From Nocardiopsis sp. FIRDI 009 (GTDB lineage: Bacteria; Actinomycetota; Actinomycetes; Streptosporangiales; Streptosporangiaceae): a stretch of DNA of 64,000 bases. Shown in pieces: positions 17,345 through 25,927 of the stretch (position 1 is its first letter; the number at the start of each line of letters is the position of its first letter). Where the stretch lies: contig NZ_QPNC01000019.1 of the NCBI RefSeq assembly GCF_003386285.1, positions 350,173 through 414,172 of the forward strand. Reading direction: 5' to 3'. The position numbers and the translations under genes were made by a program. A model generated the notes under the pieces. That model was not told the DNA's origin. It did no database searches and worked only from the letters and a program-made list of their open reading frames with translations.

Positions 17345-17580
17345 GGCCGGAACGTCCCGCCGGAAGGACCACCACACCCGCCCCGGCAGCAGCACGAGGG
17401 GCGCGGGCGTCACCGCCGCCCGCGAAACGGTAGGCGCGCACGACACCGAAGTCCGTGCGCGCGTGGAGGGTCCGTTCCGGCTCGGGCAGGTCGGCGGGAG
17501 CCTCGGCGTACACCTCGACGAAGCGGCCGCGGCCGCGAGCAGTTGGTGGAGCCGCTCGACACCGCGCTGGGTGCGCAAGG
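17345..17580 (-). pseudogene. Decayed N-terminal fragment of an alpha/beta hydrolase
   Basis: Reading leftward, three frames join into recognisable protein: QRGVERLHQLLAAAA near 17530-17575, then RFVEVYAEAPADLPEPE and TDFGVVRAYRFAGG in a second frame, then APLVLLPGRVWWSF near 17375-17405 in a third. FGVVRAYRF...APLVLLPG is the beta-strand and oxyanion-hole region of alpha/beta hydrolases. The nucleophile, acid and His regions are absent, because the fragment runs into the 3' end of the flavoprotein gene. At least two frameshifts and a truncation are needed. Confidence 0.45.
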
Positions 17581-17621
17581 GGCTCGGCGCCGGCCGTGGT
17601 CGGTCCGACGGGCGCCGAGCC
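17581..17621 (-). terminator. Hairpin terminator after the DUF397 gene
   Basis: A perfect 11-bp stem (GGCTCGGCGCC / GGCGCCGAGCC) with a 19-nt loop begins 8 nt past the DUF397 stop codon. No T-tract. Confidence 0.65.
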
Positions 17622-17629
17622 CGGATCGC

Positions 17630-17812
17630 CTACTCGGCCACGCGTACCGAGGTCACGAGCGCGGCCCACTCGCGGGGGACGAAGCCGAGGTGTCCCAGCT
17701 CCCGGTGCCGGGTGTCGCGGACCAGGACGCGCGCCCCCTCTTTGACCTCGACGCACTCGCTCCGTGCGCCGCTGTAGCTGGACTTGTGCCACTCGCCGGT
17801 CCGGTTGGTCAC
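17630..17812 (-). CDS. DUF397 small protein
   Basis: The 60-aa sequence has the DUF397 pattern: WHKSSYSGARSECVEVKEGARVLVRDTRHRE then VPREWAALVTSVR. DUF397 proteins are encoded beside XRE/DUF5753 regulators in actinomycetes and are often presumed to interact with them. Its ATG overlaps the regulator stop (ATGA at 17809-17812), so translation is coupled. Confidence 0.93.
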   Translation of the reverse strand: MTNRTGEWHKSSYSGARSECVEVKEGARVLVRDTRHRELGHLGFVPREWAALVTSVRVAE

Positions 17813-18618
17813 TCCAAGCCTCCTATGGCCCTCATCATCACTTCACGCGACGCCACCGGGGGTAGCGCCCACGTCTGCAGTTCCCCGTACACGGAGCTCA
17901 GGCGAACGACCACGTCACCGCCGAGGAGTTCGCCGCCGGACGCGTGCTCGACCTGGACCAGGGTGGGGCGGTCCCGGAACTCCAGCAGCCGGAACGCACC
18001 GGCAGCGCCACCGTAGTACGGGGTGTTCGCGGGCAGGACAAGGACTCTCGCGGTTCCGTCGGCGTCCAGCGCCAGGAGATGCTCCAACTGCTTCCTCATG
18101 ACGCCGGGGGATCCGACGCGCGCGTGGACGACCGCCTCGCTGACCACGGCCAACAGGCGGGGGTTGCTCATCTCGCGGAGCGTGTCGAGCCGGCTGACCC
18201 GAAGGCGCACGAGTCGTTCGATCTCCTCCTCGGAGTCGAGCGGTCCTCCGTCCCGGAAGATCTGCCAGGCGTACTCCGGCGTCTGGAGCATGCCAGGAAT
18301 CAGGCCCGGGTTCCACATCTTGATCCCCGAGCACTGCTCCTCGGCGGTCACGATCTTGCGGTGCCAGTCGGGATCGTCCTCCGCGCGCTTCGCCTCCGTC
18401 CAGCGGCGCAGGAGGTCGCCGTTCGTACCGAACAGGGCCTCCGCCTCGTTCAGAAAGTCCTGTTTTGGCGCCCGAAAGGCGTTTTCATATTTACTGATGG
18501 TTGACGCGCCGTACCCCGTCGCCTTGGCGGCCTGATCGAGTGTGAGCCCCTGTCGTTCACGGAGGCGGCGGAGTTCCTTGCCGAAGGTGACCCATGCTGT
18601 CATCACGTTCTCGGGCAT
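17809..18618 (-). CDS. XRE-family helix-turn-helix regulator with DUF5753 domain
   Basis: Residues 10-65 form an XRE helix-turn-helix (LRRLRERQGLTLDQAAKATGYGASTISKYENAFRAPK). From about residue 85 the DUF5753 domain follows (GLIPGMLQTPEYA, then LLAVVSEAVVHARVGSPGVMRKQLEHLLAL and ANTPYYGGAAGAFRLLEF). This is the typical Scr1/BldB-partner-like regulator of development or antibiotic production in actinomycetes. The start codon is preceded by TAAAGT and 7 nt, so the mRNA is likely leaderless. The divergent gene at 18981 encodes an anti-sigma-like ATPase, a common trio. Confidence 0.93.
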   Translation of the reverse strand: MPENVMTAWVTFGKELRRLRERQGLTLDQAAKATGYGASTISKYENAFRAPKQDFLNEAEALFGTNGDLLRRWTEAKRAEDDPDWHRKIVTAEEQCSGIKMWNPGLIPGMLQTPEYAWQIFRDGGPLDSEEEIERLVRLRVSRLDTLREMSNPRLLAVVSEAVVHARVGSPGVMRKQLEHLLALDADGTARVLVLPANTPYYGGAAGAFRLLEFRDRPTLVQVEHASGGELLGGDVVVRLSSVYGELQTWALPPVASREVMMRAIGGLE

Positions 18619-18980
18619 GCGGAGAACTTTACAGCAAAGCTCTACTTCCCTGTACTGCTTTCATCAGATGCCCTTCGTTTTCTGGAAAGTCATTGAAGAA
18701 GCAGTTGTCGGCCGGGACGATGTAATACCAGCTGGTGGGTGCGGCAGGGAACCATCCTGTCGCATTCCCCCGGTTTTGGGAACCCGTCCCAACCGTCTTG
18801 GGTCGGACGCGTGCCGCCGAGGGAACCGCAGGCGATCCGGTTCCGGGGGTGGTGGCGCGGTTCGCCCTTCGTCGGGAGAGGTCAGTCCGGAACAAAAACG
18901 ACAAATCAGAGAAGCCCCGGCGCCGATTCGACCGACCCGGGGCGTGGTCTCACTTCCGGCGAAACAGAAAGGAAAGACAA
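18619..18980. promoter_or_regulatory. Divergent regulatory region between XRE and HATPase genes
   Basis: This 362-bp gap has no credible gene. On the minus strand TAAAGT ends 7 nt before the XRE ATG, a leaderless arrangement. A dyad TTGGGA-ACCCG-TCCCAA lies at 18776-18792. An A-rich segment (18893-18980) leads into AAAGGAAAG, the ribosome site of the HATPase gene. Confidence 0.5.
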
Positions 18981-19442
18981 ATGAACTGTACCGCCCCGGT
19001 TCCCGAACCGCCACGGTTGCCCAGGCGCCTGCGCGGAACCCCGACCACCTCCCGGCTCATGGTCGGCTCCGACCCCGGCGACGTCGCCGTCGCCCGACGC
19101 TGGGCCGCCCAGGTGACCCACGCCGGAGTCCGCCTGGCGCGGGACGTCACGACGGTGGTGTCCGAGCTCGTCACCAACTCCCACCGGCACACCGCCTCCG
19201 GCCTGCCCGGCGGCACCACGCTCATCGAGATCGAACGTCTGCGCTTCCAGCTGGTGGTCCGCGTCACCGACGACGGCCCCCGCCCGGGGGAACCGCACCC
19301 GTCCTTCCCCCGGATGCGCGACCCCGAACCGCTGGCGGTCGGCGGCTACGGCCTGCGCATCGTCGACACCCTCGCCCTGTACTGGGACTGGGAGGGCGAC
19401 GCCGGAGGACCGCTCACCGTCCGCGCTCTCCTCGAACATTGA
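18981..19442 (+). CDS. ATP-binding protein, RsbW/SpoIIAB-like HATPase
   Basis: A 153-aa GHKL ATPase. Recognisable are SELVTNSHRHT (N-box with Asn), VRVTDDGPRPG (G1) and GGYGLRIVDTLAL (G2). It is a single-domain anti-sigma-factor-kinase-like protein of the abundant actinomycete type. No anti-sigma antagonist or sigma gene is adjacent. It is divergent from the XRE/DUF397 pair, a frequently conserved arrangement, so these three may work in one signalling unit. The ATG at 18981 follows AAAGGAAAG; longer in-frame starts cover non-coding DNA. Confidence 0.9.
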   Translation: MNCTAPVPEPPRLPRRLRGTPTTSRLMVGSDPGDVAVARRWAAQVTHAGVRLARDVTTVVSELVTNSHRHTASGLPGGTTLIEIERLRFQLVVRVTDDGPRPGEPHPSFPRMRDPEPLAVGGYGLRIVDTLALYWDWEGDAGGPLTVRALLEH

Positions 19443-19483
19443 TCCCGGCGCCCTCCAGCGGGGTCTGCGTCCCTCGGCGTCCG

Positions 19484-20182
19484 CTACTTGGTGTCCGGGG
19501 AGATCCACAGCGCTTCGGCGGCCACCAGGCCCAGGGCCTGCGCCCGCTCGGGCACCCCCTCGCCGGGGCGCACGGTGATCTGGATCGACCCGGCGAAGGG
19601 CTGGCGCTCGACCACCTCCACGGTCATCCCGATGCCGATGTCGATGTCGGCCAGGTAGCGCAGCAGGTCGGGATCGTTGTCGTTGACCCGGACGATGACC
19701 CCCCGGGTGCCCTCCTCGGCGTCGGACAGCAGTACCGACTCACGTTCGACGATGTTCCCCTCCCGGGTGGGGATCGGGTCACCGTGCGGATCCACGACCG
19801 GGTCGCCCAGGTGGGCGGCGATCCGGTCGACGAACTTGTCCGACACCACGTGTTCGAGGATCTCGGCCTCGTCGTGCACCTCGTCCCACGAGTAGCCGAG
19901 CTCGGCCACCAGGTAGGTCTCCAGCAACCGGTGCCGCCGCAGCACCGACAGCGCCGCCCTGGTCCCGGCCTCGGTGAGGCTGACCGCCCCGTACCTTTGG
20001 TGCTCGACGAAGCCGAGTTCGTTGAGCTTGCGCAGCATTCCGGACACGGACGAGTTGGACACCGACAGGCGCTCGGCCATCCCGGAGATCGTCACCGGTC
20101 CGGTGCCGCGCTCCTGGAGGTCGTAGATGACCTTCACGTAGTCCTCGGCCGACGTGGACGGCCTGGTCGGTGTGTTACCCAT
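19484..20182 (-). CDS. mntR: DtxR-family metalloregulator, MntR-like
   Basis: A 232-aa repressor with winged helix (SAEDYVKVIYDLQERGTG ... AERLSVSNSSVSGMLRKLNELGFV), a dimerisation/metal domain (RRHRLLETYLVAELG ... EVHDEAEILEHVVSDK) and a C-terminal SH3-like FeoA domain. Metal ligands by alignment in memory are Asp14, His84, Glu88, Glu107, Glu110 and His111. The Glu107 position is Cys in iron-sensing DtxR/IdeR (Cys102) and Glu in manganese-sensing MntR, so manganese is the likely co-repressor. The ATG at 20182 follows TACGGT by 7 nt, suggesting a leaderless mRNA. The best target in view is the importer at 1-1529. Confidence 0.85.
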   Translation of the reverse strand: MGNTPTRPSTSAEDYVKVIYDLQERGTGPVTISGMAERLSVSNSSVSGMLRKLNELGFVEHQRYGAVSLTEAGTRAALSVLRRHRLLETYLVAELGYSWDEVHDEAEILEHVVSDKFVDRIAAHLGDPVVDPHGDPIPTREGNIVERESVLLSDAEEGTRGVIVRVNDNDPDLLRYLADIDIGIGMTVEVVERQPFAGSIQITVRPGEGVPERAQALGLVAAEALWISPDTK

Positions 20183-20191
20183 GTTCGTAAC
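20174..20191. promoter_or_regulatory. Dyad over the MntR-like start codon
   Basis: GTTAC-CCATGTTC-GTAAC is an 18-bp dyad that spans the start codon and probable transcription start. It could be an autoregulatory site, but it differs from the 22-bp operator at 1518. Confidence 0.35.
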
Positions 20192-20350
20192 CGTATCGCG
20201 GTCGCTGGTCAGGTGCCCACGTCCACGCTGCGCGCCTGTGGACAACCCCGAACACGGCCGGGTGCCGCCGCCCGGTCCCCCGGGCGTCGACCGTTCCCGA
20301 CCCGGTGCCCCCTCACCGGGGAGCCGGCCGGCGGGCGGGACCCGATCCCG

Positions 20351-21772
20351 TCACCGGTAGCAGTACGAGTCCGAGGAGGCGTCTCCACCGGCCAGGCGTG
20401 TCTGGTGGACGCGCCGCCCCGCGAAGTCCCCGTCGTGCGGGAAGAAGTTCTGGTCGACCCGGAGCCCTCCCCTGTCGGTGTCAGCGTCGAGTTTGACCAT
20501 CCAGGGGTCGATGCCGTCGGGGTGGAACTGGTCGTCCCAGGAGCCGTAGAGGGAGTTCGTCAGGTAGACGCGCCTCCCGTCCCGACTGACCTCGACCATC
20601 TGGGCACCTCCCGTCAGCGGGGTCTCCGGCGCCGACGGGTGCGCGCCGCCGTCGACGATCCCGCCCAACCGGACCGAGTCGGTGCGCCGGGGCTCGAAGG
20701 GATCCGTGACGTCGTACTGGATCAACTCCCCCGTCCCCCACGCCGAGACGTACAACCACCGGTCGTCGACCGACAGGTCGATGTCGGTGACCAGCGGAGG
20801 AACCGCGCCGAACGGCCGTAGCACCGGGGGAAGCCGTTCGGGGTCGGCCGGCTCGGCGGGAACCGTGATCACCTTCCGGACCGAGAAGGCGTCACCGTCG
20901 CGGTGCCACAGCCACACCGAGGCCGACAGGTCCACGAGGCTGACGACGACCGAGGCGAATCCCCAGTCCGCCTCCGGATCGTGGGCGGGACGCAGCTCCA
21001 GCACCATCTGGTGCTCATCCCCCAGGTCCACGCGCTGCCGGTGCCGGCCGGACGCCAGGTCCCAGAAGTGCAGCGCGTGACCGTACGCGCGCCCGAGCAG
21101 GAGCTGCGGATCGAGGCCGTCCTCGACCATCGAGGGGGTGCCCCACTCGCTGGTCACCGCGACGCCGTGGCGCAGATGCCACCAGACGTCGTACGCCAGG
21201 CGCTGCGGGCCCCGTCGGGTCTCCCAGGCGCGCAGCACCTCGAAGGTGGTGTGGTCGAGCAGGGCGACCCCGCCGGGTCCGTCGTTGCCGTCCGCGCCGC
21301 CCAGGCAGGACAGGAAGACCCCGTCCGGCCCGCAGTGGAGGGTGTGCGGACGGGAGTAACCGGCCCTCTCGGCGAGTTCGGCCGGTTCCACGATCTTGAC
21401 CAGGCGGGGGTGGGTGGGGTCGGGCCGGGTGTCGAGGACGTACAGCCGTGAGGAGCGCAGCCCGGGGATCAACAGGTACCGGCGCTCGGCGTGCTGGTGC
21501 CCCGCGTGAGCCAGCGCGCTGGAGCAGGCGTTCCAGCCGAAGTGGTGCAGTTCGTCACCGAGGTTGGGCATCTCCGTGACGCTGAGTACCTGACCGTAGG
21601 ACGTCGAGGCCGGGTCGGTGCACACCGTGAACAGGGCGTCGGGACGGTGCGCGGCGCGGTCGAATCCGACGAGGTAGGCGAGCTCCTCTGGGGGCGCCGC
21701 GATGGCGTCCGCCGGAGAGCGGTAGATCGTCGGATCGGCGGAACGGCTCTCCGCGTGTGGCGGGGAGGTCAT
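20351..21772 (-). CDS. Selenium-binding protein 56 family (methanethiol oxidase)
   Basis: The 473-aa protein is a beta-propeller of the SBP56 family: ELAYLVGFDRAAHRPDAL, FGWNACSSAL, RPHTLHCGPDGVFLSCLG, SEWGTPSMVEDGL, YVSAWGTGELIQYDV and HEMR-like metal-site His residues. Members oxidise methanethiol to H2S, formaldehyde and H2O2. The ATG at 21772 has AGGAGGG 5 nt upstream, which settles the start against a longer frame. It stands alone; the 237-bp gap upstream to 22010 holds only a small GGCGGT-TCC-ACCGCC hairpin (21847-21861). Confidence 0.93.
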   Translation of the reverse strand: MTSPPHAESRSADPTIYRSPADAIAAPPEELAYLVGFDRAAHRPDALFTVCTDPASTSYGQVLSVTEMPNLGDELHHFGWNACSSALAHAGHQHAERRYLLIPGLRSSRLYVLDTRPDPTHPRLVKIVEPAELAERAGYSRPHTLHCGPDGVFLSCLGGADGNDGPGGVALLDHTTFEVLRAWETRRGPQRLAYDVWWHLRHGVAVTSEWGTPSMVEDGLDPQLLLGRAYGHALHFWDLASGRHRQRVDLGDEHQMVLELRPAHDPEADWGFASVVVSLVDLSASVWLWHRDGDAFSVRKVITVPAEPADPERLPPVLRPFGAVPPLVTDIDLSVDDRWLYVSAWGTGELIQYDVTDPFEPRRTDSVRLGGIVDGGAHPSAPETPLTGGAQMVEVSRDGRRVYLTNSLYGSWDDQFHPDGIDPWMVKLDADTDRGGLRVDQNFFPHDGDFAGRRVHQTRLAGGDASSDSYCYR

Positions 21773-22009
21773 GGGAACCCTCCTCTGCCTCGTTCGCGCG
21801 ACATCGGTGCGGAGCCCGAGGCTTCCCGGGTCTTCCACCATTGTCCGGCGGTTCCACCGCCTCAGGCAACCGTTCCGGGCCCGGTGCCGTACTCGCCTCT
21901 CCGCCGTCGGCCGTCTCCGGCCAGGCCCCGCACCCGAACTCGGGGGACGGACGCCTCAACGGGGGCGTGGCCGTGCCGACGCACGCGGCCTCAACGCCCG
22001 CCCACGCCG

Positions 22010-22222
22010 TCAGGTCGGGCACCGCGACCCGGCCGCGTCCGGGTCCGGGTCCGGTCGCCCCCGGGAGACGACCCGCGCCCCGCCCGGGCCGACCTCGCGG
22101 ATCTGCGCCGAGCCGCAGGCGCACCGGACCCACACGGTCATCCCCGCGGCCGTGGCGTGCCGGGACAGCACGCTGAACGGCTGGGAGTCGGGCCACCCGC
22201 AGTGGGGGCAGTGCGTCGTCAT
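22010..22222 (-). CDS. Small zinc-ribbon protein
   Basis: A 70-aa protein with two Cys pairs in a zinc-ribbon layout: CPHCGWP at residues 5-11 and RCACGSAQ near residue 37. The C-terminal half is charged and disordered. GAGG lies 6 nt before the ATG at 22222; the longer frame to 22315 lacks a ribosome site. Small proteins of this kind are common in actinomycetes and uncharacterised. It is divergent from the LysR gene and may share its control region. Confidence 0.7.
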   Translation of the reverse strand: MTTHCPHCGWPDSQPFSVLSRHATAAGMTVWVRCACGSAQIREVGPGGARVVSRGRPDPDPDAAGSRCPT

Positions 22223-22310
22223 CGGACACCTCGCGTTCCTCGGGTCGACGTTGCGGTCGGTCCGCCTCCAGCATCGACGCGCCCGAGTATCAATGTCCAG
22301 GTTGAGTTTT

Positions 22311-22326
22311 TTCACGCGACCTTGAA
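22311..22326. promoter_or_regulatory. Candidate LysR-type binding site
   Basis: TTCA-CGCGACCT-TGAA is a 16-bp dyad, 11 nt before the LysR start and in the divergent spacer, the usual place for an LTTR autoregulatory site. Confidence 0.4.
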
Positions 22327-22337
22327 GAATTCCCTAC

Positions 22338-23249
22338 ATGATCGATCTTCGGCGACTGCGTATCCTGCGGGCCGTGTCCCACTACGGAACGGTCACCGCG
22401 GCCGCACGGGCGCTGCACTTCACGCCCTCGGCAGCCTCCCAGCAGATCCGGCAACTCGGACGCGAACTCGACGTCACCCTCCTCGAACCCCACGGCCGAG
22501 GCGTGCGCCTGACCCCGGCCGCCCGCACCCTGCTCGAACACGCGGACGCCATCGAGGCGCGCTGGGAACTCGCCGAAACCGATCTGCGCGACCGGTCCGA
22601 CGCACCCGCCGGGCCACTGAACGCGGCGGCCTTCCCCGTCGCCCTGGCCCGGCTGCTCGCCCCGATGGCCGCCGCCCTGGGCGCCGCCCACCCCCGCCTG
22701 GACATACGCCTCACCGAGGCCGAACCGGCGGAGTGCCTGGACCTGCTCTTCCGGGGAGAGGCCGACCTCGCCGTCATCGAGGCCGCCCCCGACATCCCGC
22801 CGGTCACCGACACCCGGTTCGACCAGTCACCCCTCATGGACGACGTCCTCGACCTGCTCGTACCCAACGACCACCCGCTGGCCACCCGCACGACGATGCC
22901 CCTGGCCGAGGCCGCCGGAGAGGACTGGGTCCTGCCCGCGCCCGGGACGACCTGCCACGCGCACGCGATGTCGGCGTGCGGAGCGGCGGGTTTCACCCCC
23001 AACGGCACCCACCGGGTCCTGGACTGGGGCGCGGTCGCCAGCGTCGTCGCCCAGGGGCTGGGGGTCGCGCTCATCCCCCGGCTCGCCGAGTTCTCCCCGC
23101 ACCTGCCGGTCACCCGACTGCGCCTGGAGGGGACACCCGCCCCGGCCCGCAAACTGATCACCTGCACCCGTGAGGGCGGGCGCGACCGCCCGGCCGTCGC
23201 CGCCGCGCTCGCCGAACTGGAGCGCATCGCCCCGACGGTCGCCGCCTGA
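22338..23249 (+). CDS. LysR-family transcriptional regulator
   Basis: A 303-aa LTTR. The N-terminal winged helix is typical (LRILRAVSHYGTVTAAARALHFTPSAASQQIRQLGRELDVTLLEPHGRGVRLTPA). The C-terminal substrate-binding domain starts near residue 95 with PLNAAAFPVALARLLAPMAA. The fold resembles the actinomycete group that often sits beside EamA or amino-acid efflux genes, but no such gene is here. The divergent neighbour is a tiny zinc-ribbon gene; the downstream 5'-nucleotidase has its own ribosome site 145 nt later. Confidence 0.92.
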   Translation: MIDLRRLRILRAVSHYGTVTAAARALHFTPSAASQQIRQLGRELDVTLLEPHGRGVRLTPAARTLLEHADAIEARWELAETDLRDRSDAPAGPLNAAAFPVALARLLAPMAAALGAAHPRLDIRLTEAEPAECLDLLFRGEADLAVIEAAPDIPPVTDTRFDQSPLMDDVLDLLVPNDHPLATRTTMPLAEAAGEDWVLPAPGTTCHAHAMSACGAAGFTPNGTHRVLDWGAVASVVAQGLGVALIPRLAEFSPHLPVTRLRLEGTPAPARKLITCTREGGRDRPAVAAALAELERIAPTVAA

Positions 23250-23393
23250 CCCCGAGCCCGCCGCCCCGCCGGCCTCGGCACCCCCAGGGCGTGGAACGTG
23301 CACCGTCCGTTCACACGCGCCCACTTCCACCGCACCACCGCGATCCCTAACCTGGATGACTTCGTGACCCCCACACCCCGGAGGTGGACGCAC

Positions 23394-25193
23394 ATGGCCG
23401 AGGACCCCCGCATGTCCCGACGCGGCGCCATCGGCGCGCTCAGCGCCGCGAGCGCGCTGGCGGTGGCCGGATGGCCCGACACGGCCGCCGCCTCCTCGGC
23501 CAGGGACGCCCTCATCACCGTGATGGGCACCTCCGACCTGCACGGATACTGCCTCAACTGGGACTACTTCAAAGACGCGGAGTACACCAACGCCGCCGGC
23601 GACCACATCGGCATCGCCAAGGCCGCCAGCCTCATCGAGCGGATCCGCGCCGAGCGAGGCCGCGGCAACACCCTGCTGTTCGACTCCGGGGACACCATCC
23701 AGGGCTCCTCCCTGGCCACCTACTACAACACCGTCGAACCGTTCACCGAGACCGGTGAGATCCACCCGATGGCGCGCGCGATGAACGCCGTCGGATACGA
23801 CGCGGTGGTCCTGGGCAACCACGAGTTCAACTACGGCATCGACCACCTGAACGCCTGGATCGAACAGATGGACGCCCCGGTACTGGGCGCCAACGCCGTC
23901 CACCACGGCACCGACGACCCGGCCTACCGGCCCTACGTCCTCAGGCGCATGCACGTGGAGACCACCGACAAGCCGGGCAGACAGCCGCTGGTGGTCGGTG
24001 TGCTCGGGCTGACCAACCCCGGCTCCATCCTGTGGGACAGGCGCCACGTCGAGGGCAAGCTGGAGTTCCGCGACCTGGTGGAGAGCGCCGCCCACTGGGT
24101 GCCGGTCATGCGGGCGCACGGCGCAGACGTCGTCATCGTCAGCGCCCACTCCGGGGACAGCGGCACCTCCTCCTACGGTGACGACCTGCCGGTGGAGAAC
24201 GCCTCCGCGATGGTCGCCGAGCAGGTCCCCGGCATCGACGCGATCCTGTTCGGGCACGCCCACCGGGACGTGCCCGAACGGTTCGTGACCAACCGGGTCA
24301 CCGGCGAGCGGGTGCTCATGTCGATGCCGTCGTACTGGGGACGCCGACTGTCGGTCATGGACCTGGCTCTGCGCCGCGAACGGGGACGCTGGCGGGTGGT
24401 GTCTAAGAGCGCGGTGGCCCTGAACGCCAACACGGTCGAGGAGGACCCCCGGGTCGTGGCGGCCGTACAGGACCAGCACGCCACCGCGGTGTCCTACGTC
24501 AACCAGGTGATCGCCACCTCGGTGGAGGAGCTGAGCGCGGCCGAGGCGTGCTGGCGCGACACCGCGATCGTGGACTACATCCAGCACGTGCAGACCGAGA
24601 CGGTCCGCGCGGCCCTTCGGGGCACCCCCGAGGGCGAGCTGCCGGTCATCTCGATCGCGGCGCCGTTCAACCGGTCGGCGGTCTTCCCCGCCGGGGACGT
24701 CTCGATCCGTGACATGGCGGGTCTGTACATCTACGACAACACGCTGCTGGCCAGCGAGCTGACCGGAGCCCAGGTACGGGACTACCTGGAGCACGCGGCG
24801 CGGTACTTCGCCCGGGTCGCCCCGGGCGAGCGGGTCGATCCGGAGGCCATCACCAACGCGGGCGGCACCCCGGACTACAACTTCGACCAGATCGCGGGAC
24901 TGGTCTACGACATCGACATCTCCCGCCCGGAGGGCGAGCGGATCACCTCGCTCACCCTGGACGGCCGGGAGGTGGCCGACGACCAGCGGTTCGTGATGGC
25001 CGTGAACAACTACCGGCAGTCCGGCGGAGGGAACTTCCCCCACATCGCCGACGCGCCGGTGGTCTACAACCGGCAGGTGGAGGTGCGCCAGGCGCTGATC
25101 GACCACGCCACGGCGCGCGGGACCATCGACCCGGCGGAGTTCCACACCGTCAACTGGCGTCTGGTGCGTGAGGGCGAGCCGGTCTTCGAGTGA
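23394..25193 (+). CDS. Secreted 5'-nucleotidase / 2',3'-cyclic phosphodiesterase family
   Basis: A 599-aa exported enzyme. A Tat-like signal (MSRRGAIGALSAASALAVAGW) ends near residue 35. The metallophosphatase domain shows GTSDLHGY, DSGDTIQGS, VLGNHEFNYG, VIVSAHSGD and FGHAHRDVP. The C-terminal 5'-nucleotidase domain shows ISIAAPFNRSAVFPAGDVSIRDMAGLYIYDNTL and NYRQSGGGNFPHIA. It would release phosphate and nucleosides from extracellular nucleotides. GGAGGTGG 6 nt before 23394 settles the start; the longer frame to 23298 was rejected. With PhoD it fits a phosphate-scavenging role. Confidence 0.92.
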   Translation: MAEDPRMSRRGAIGALSAASALAVAGWPDTAAASSARDALITVMGTSDLHGYCLNWDYFKDAEYTNAAGDHIGIAKAASLIERIRAERGRGNTLLFDSGDTIQGSSLATYYNTVEPFTETGEIHPMARAMNAVGYDAVVLGNHEFNYGIDHLNAWIEQMDAPVLGANAVHHGTDDPAYRPYVLRRMHVETTDKPGRQPLVVGVLGLTNPGSILWDRRHVEGKLEFRDLVESAAHWVPVMRAHGADVVIVSAHSGDSGTSSYGDDLPVENASAMVAEQVPGIDAILFGHAHRDVPERFVTNRVTGERVLMSMPSYWGRRLSVMDLALRRERGRWRVVSKSAVALNANTVEEDPRVVAAVQDQHATAVSYVNQVIATSVEELSAAEACWRDTAIVDYIQHVQTETVRAALRGTPEGELPVISIAAPFNRSAVFPAGDVSIRDMAGLYIYDNTLLASELTGAQVRDYLEHAARYFARVAPGERVDPEAITNAGGTPDYNFDQIAGLVYDIDISRPEGERITSLTLDGREVADDQRFVMAVNNYRQSGGGNFPHIADAPVVYNRQVEVRQALIDHATARGTIDPAEFHTVNWRLVREGEPVFE

Positions 25194-25196
25194 TCC

Positions 25197-25241
25197 CCGG
25201 GGCGGCCGGGGCGCGCCCACCCCGCGCCCCGGCCGCCCCGG
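25197..25241. terminator. Bidirectional terminator with 19-bp stem
   Basis: Perfect arms at 25197-25215 and 25223-25241 (CCGGGGCGGCCGGGGCGCG and complement) with loop CCCACCC lie between convergent genes, 4 nt after the nucleotidase stop. Confidence 0.85.
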
Positions 25242-25246
25242 ACCGG

Positions 25247-25858
25247 TCAGGCCGTCGGGCGCACGGTCGGGACCAGGTGGTCCAGGGTCCCGTCGGGCAC
25301 CGGGTAGGGGCGCTCCTCGGGCAGCCGCGCCGCGGCCTCCTCCACGTCGCCCGCGCGCACCAGGGCGTGGATCCGGTGGGTGAGCGGCGTGACGTCGGTG
25401 ACGCCCACGATCCACTCGTCGGCGTAGCGGTGGGAGGCCAGCCCCGACAGCCCCAACTGGAGGGAGCGGTGGTCGAGCGGGCGCAGACGCAGGTCGCGCT
25501 CGGGGTCCCACTGCACCCGCGCGGGGCTCGTCCGGAGCCGCGCGCGCCAGGCGTCGCGGTCGGGGTGGACCCGGGGGTCGAAGTGCGACAGGCAGGCGTT
25601 GCGCAGCGCCCACTCGAAGCCCGCGCGGGTGATCTCCACGGCCAGGACGGTCTCCTGGTTCTCCTTGCGACCCCATCCGCACCGATAGGCCATCCACAGG
25701 TACGAGGGTTTGATCCAGGTCATCCGTCCGCGTCTCCACGTCGACGGGAAACGGCCCTCCCGTGCGGCGGGTCCGCCGATGGCGGGCGCGTATGCCTGGT
25801 ACACGGTGACCGTCTCGTCGGTGAACCGGGCACGGATCTGGTGTCGGGGGATCTGCAT
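25247..25858 (-). CDS. DUF4291 family protein
   Basis: The 203-aa sequence begins IPRHQIRARFTDETVTVYQAYAPAIGGPA and continues RMTWIKPSYLWMAYRCGWGRKENQE, TRAGFEWAL and VQWDPERDLR, the strongly conserved DUF4291 pattern. DUF4291 proteins are widespread and uncharacterised; the invariant basic and aromatic residues suggest a nucleic-acid or nucleotide-handling enzyme, which is inference. The ATG at 25858 gives exactly the family N-terminus. It is divergent from the membrane cassette at 26040 across a perfect inverted repeat. Confidence 0.88.
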   Translation of the reverse strand: MQIPRHQIRARFTDETVTVYQAYAPAIGGPAAREGRFPSTWRRGRMTWIKPSYLWMAYRCGWGRKENQETVLAVEITRAGFEWALRNACLSHFDPRVHPDRDAWRARLRTSPARVQWDPERDLRLRPLDHRSLQLGLSGLASHRYADEWIVGVTDVTPLTHRIHALVRAGDVEEAAARLPEERPYPVPDGTLDHLVPTVRPTA

Positions 25859-25927
25859 GGCGGAAAGCCTGGCGTCCTCCCTGGTCGGAGGGCAAACCGT
25901 TTTCGCTGTACCACGCCGCCTCCGTGG

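Noticed and set aside
18542..20821. A 759-aa plus-strand frame
   Set aside because: It runs antisense to the MntR-like and SBP56 genes and out of frame through the HATPase gene.
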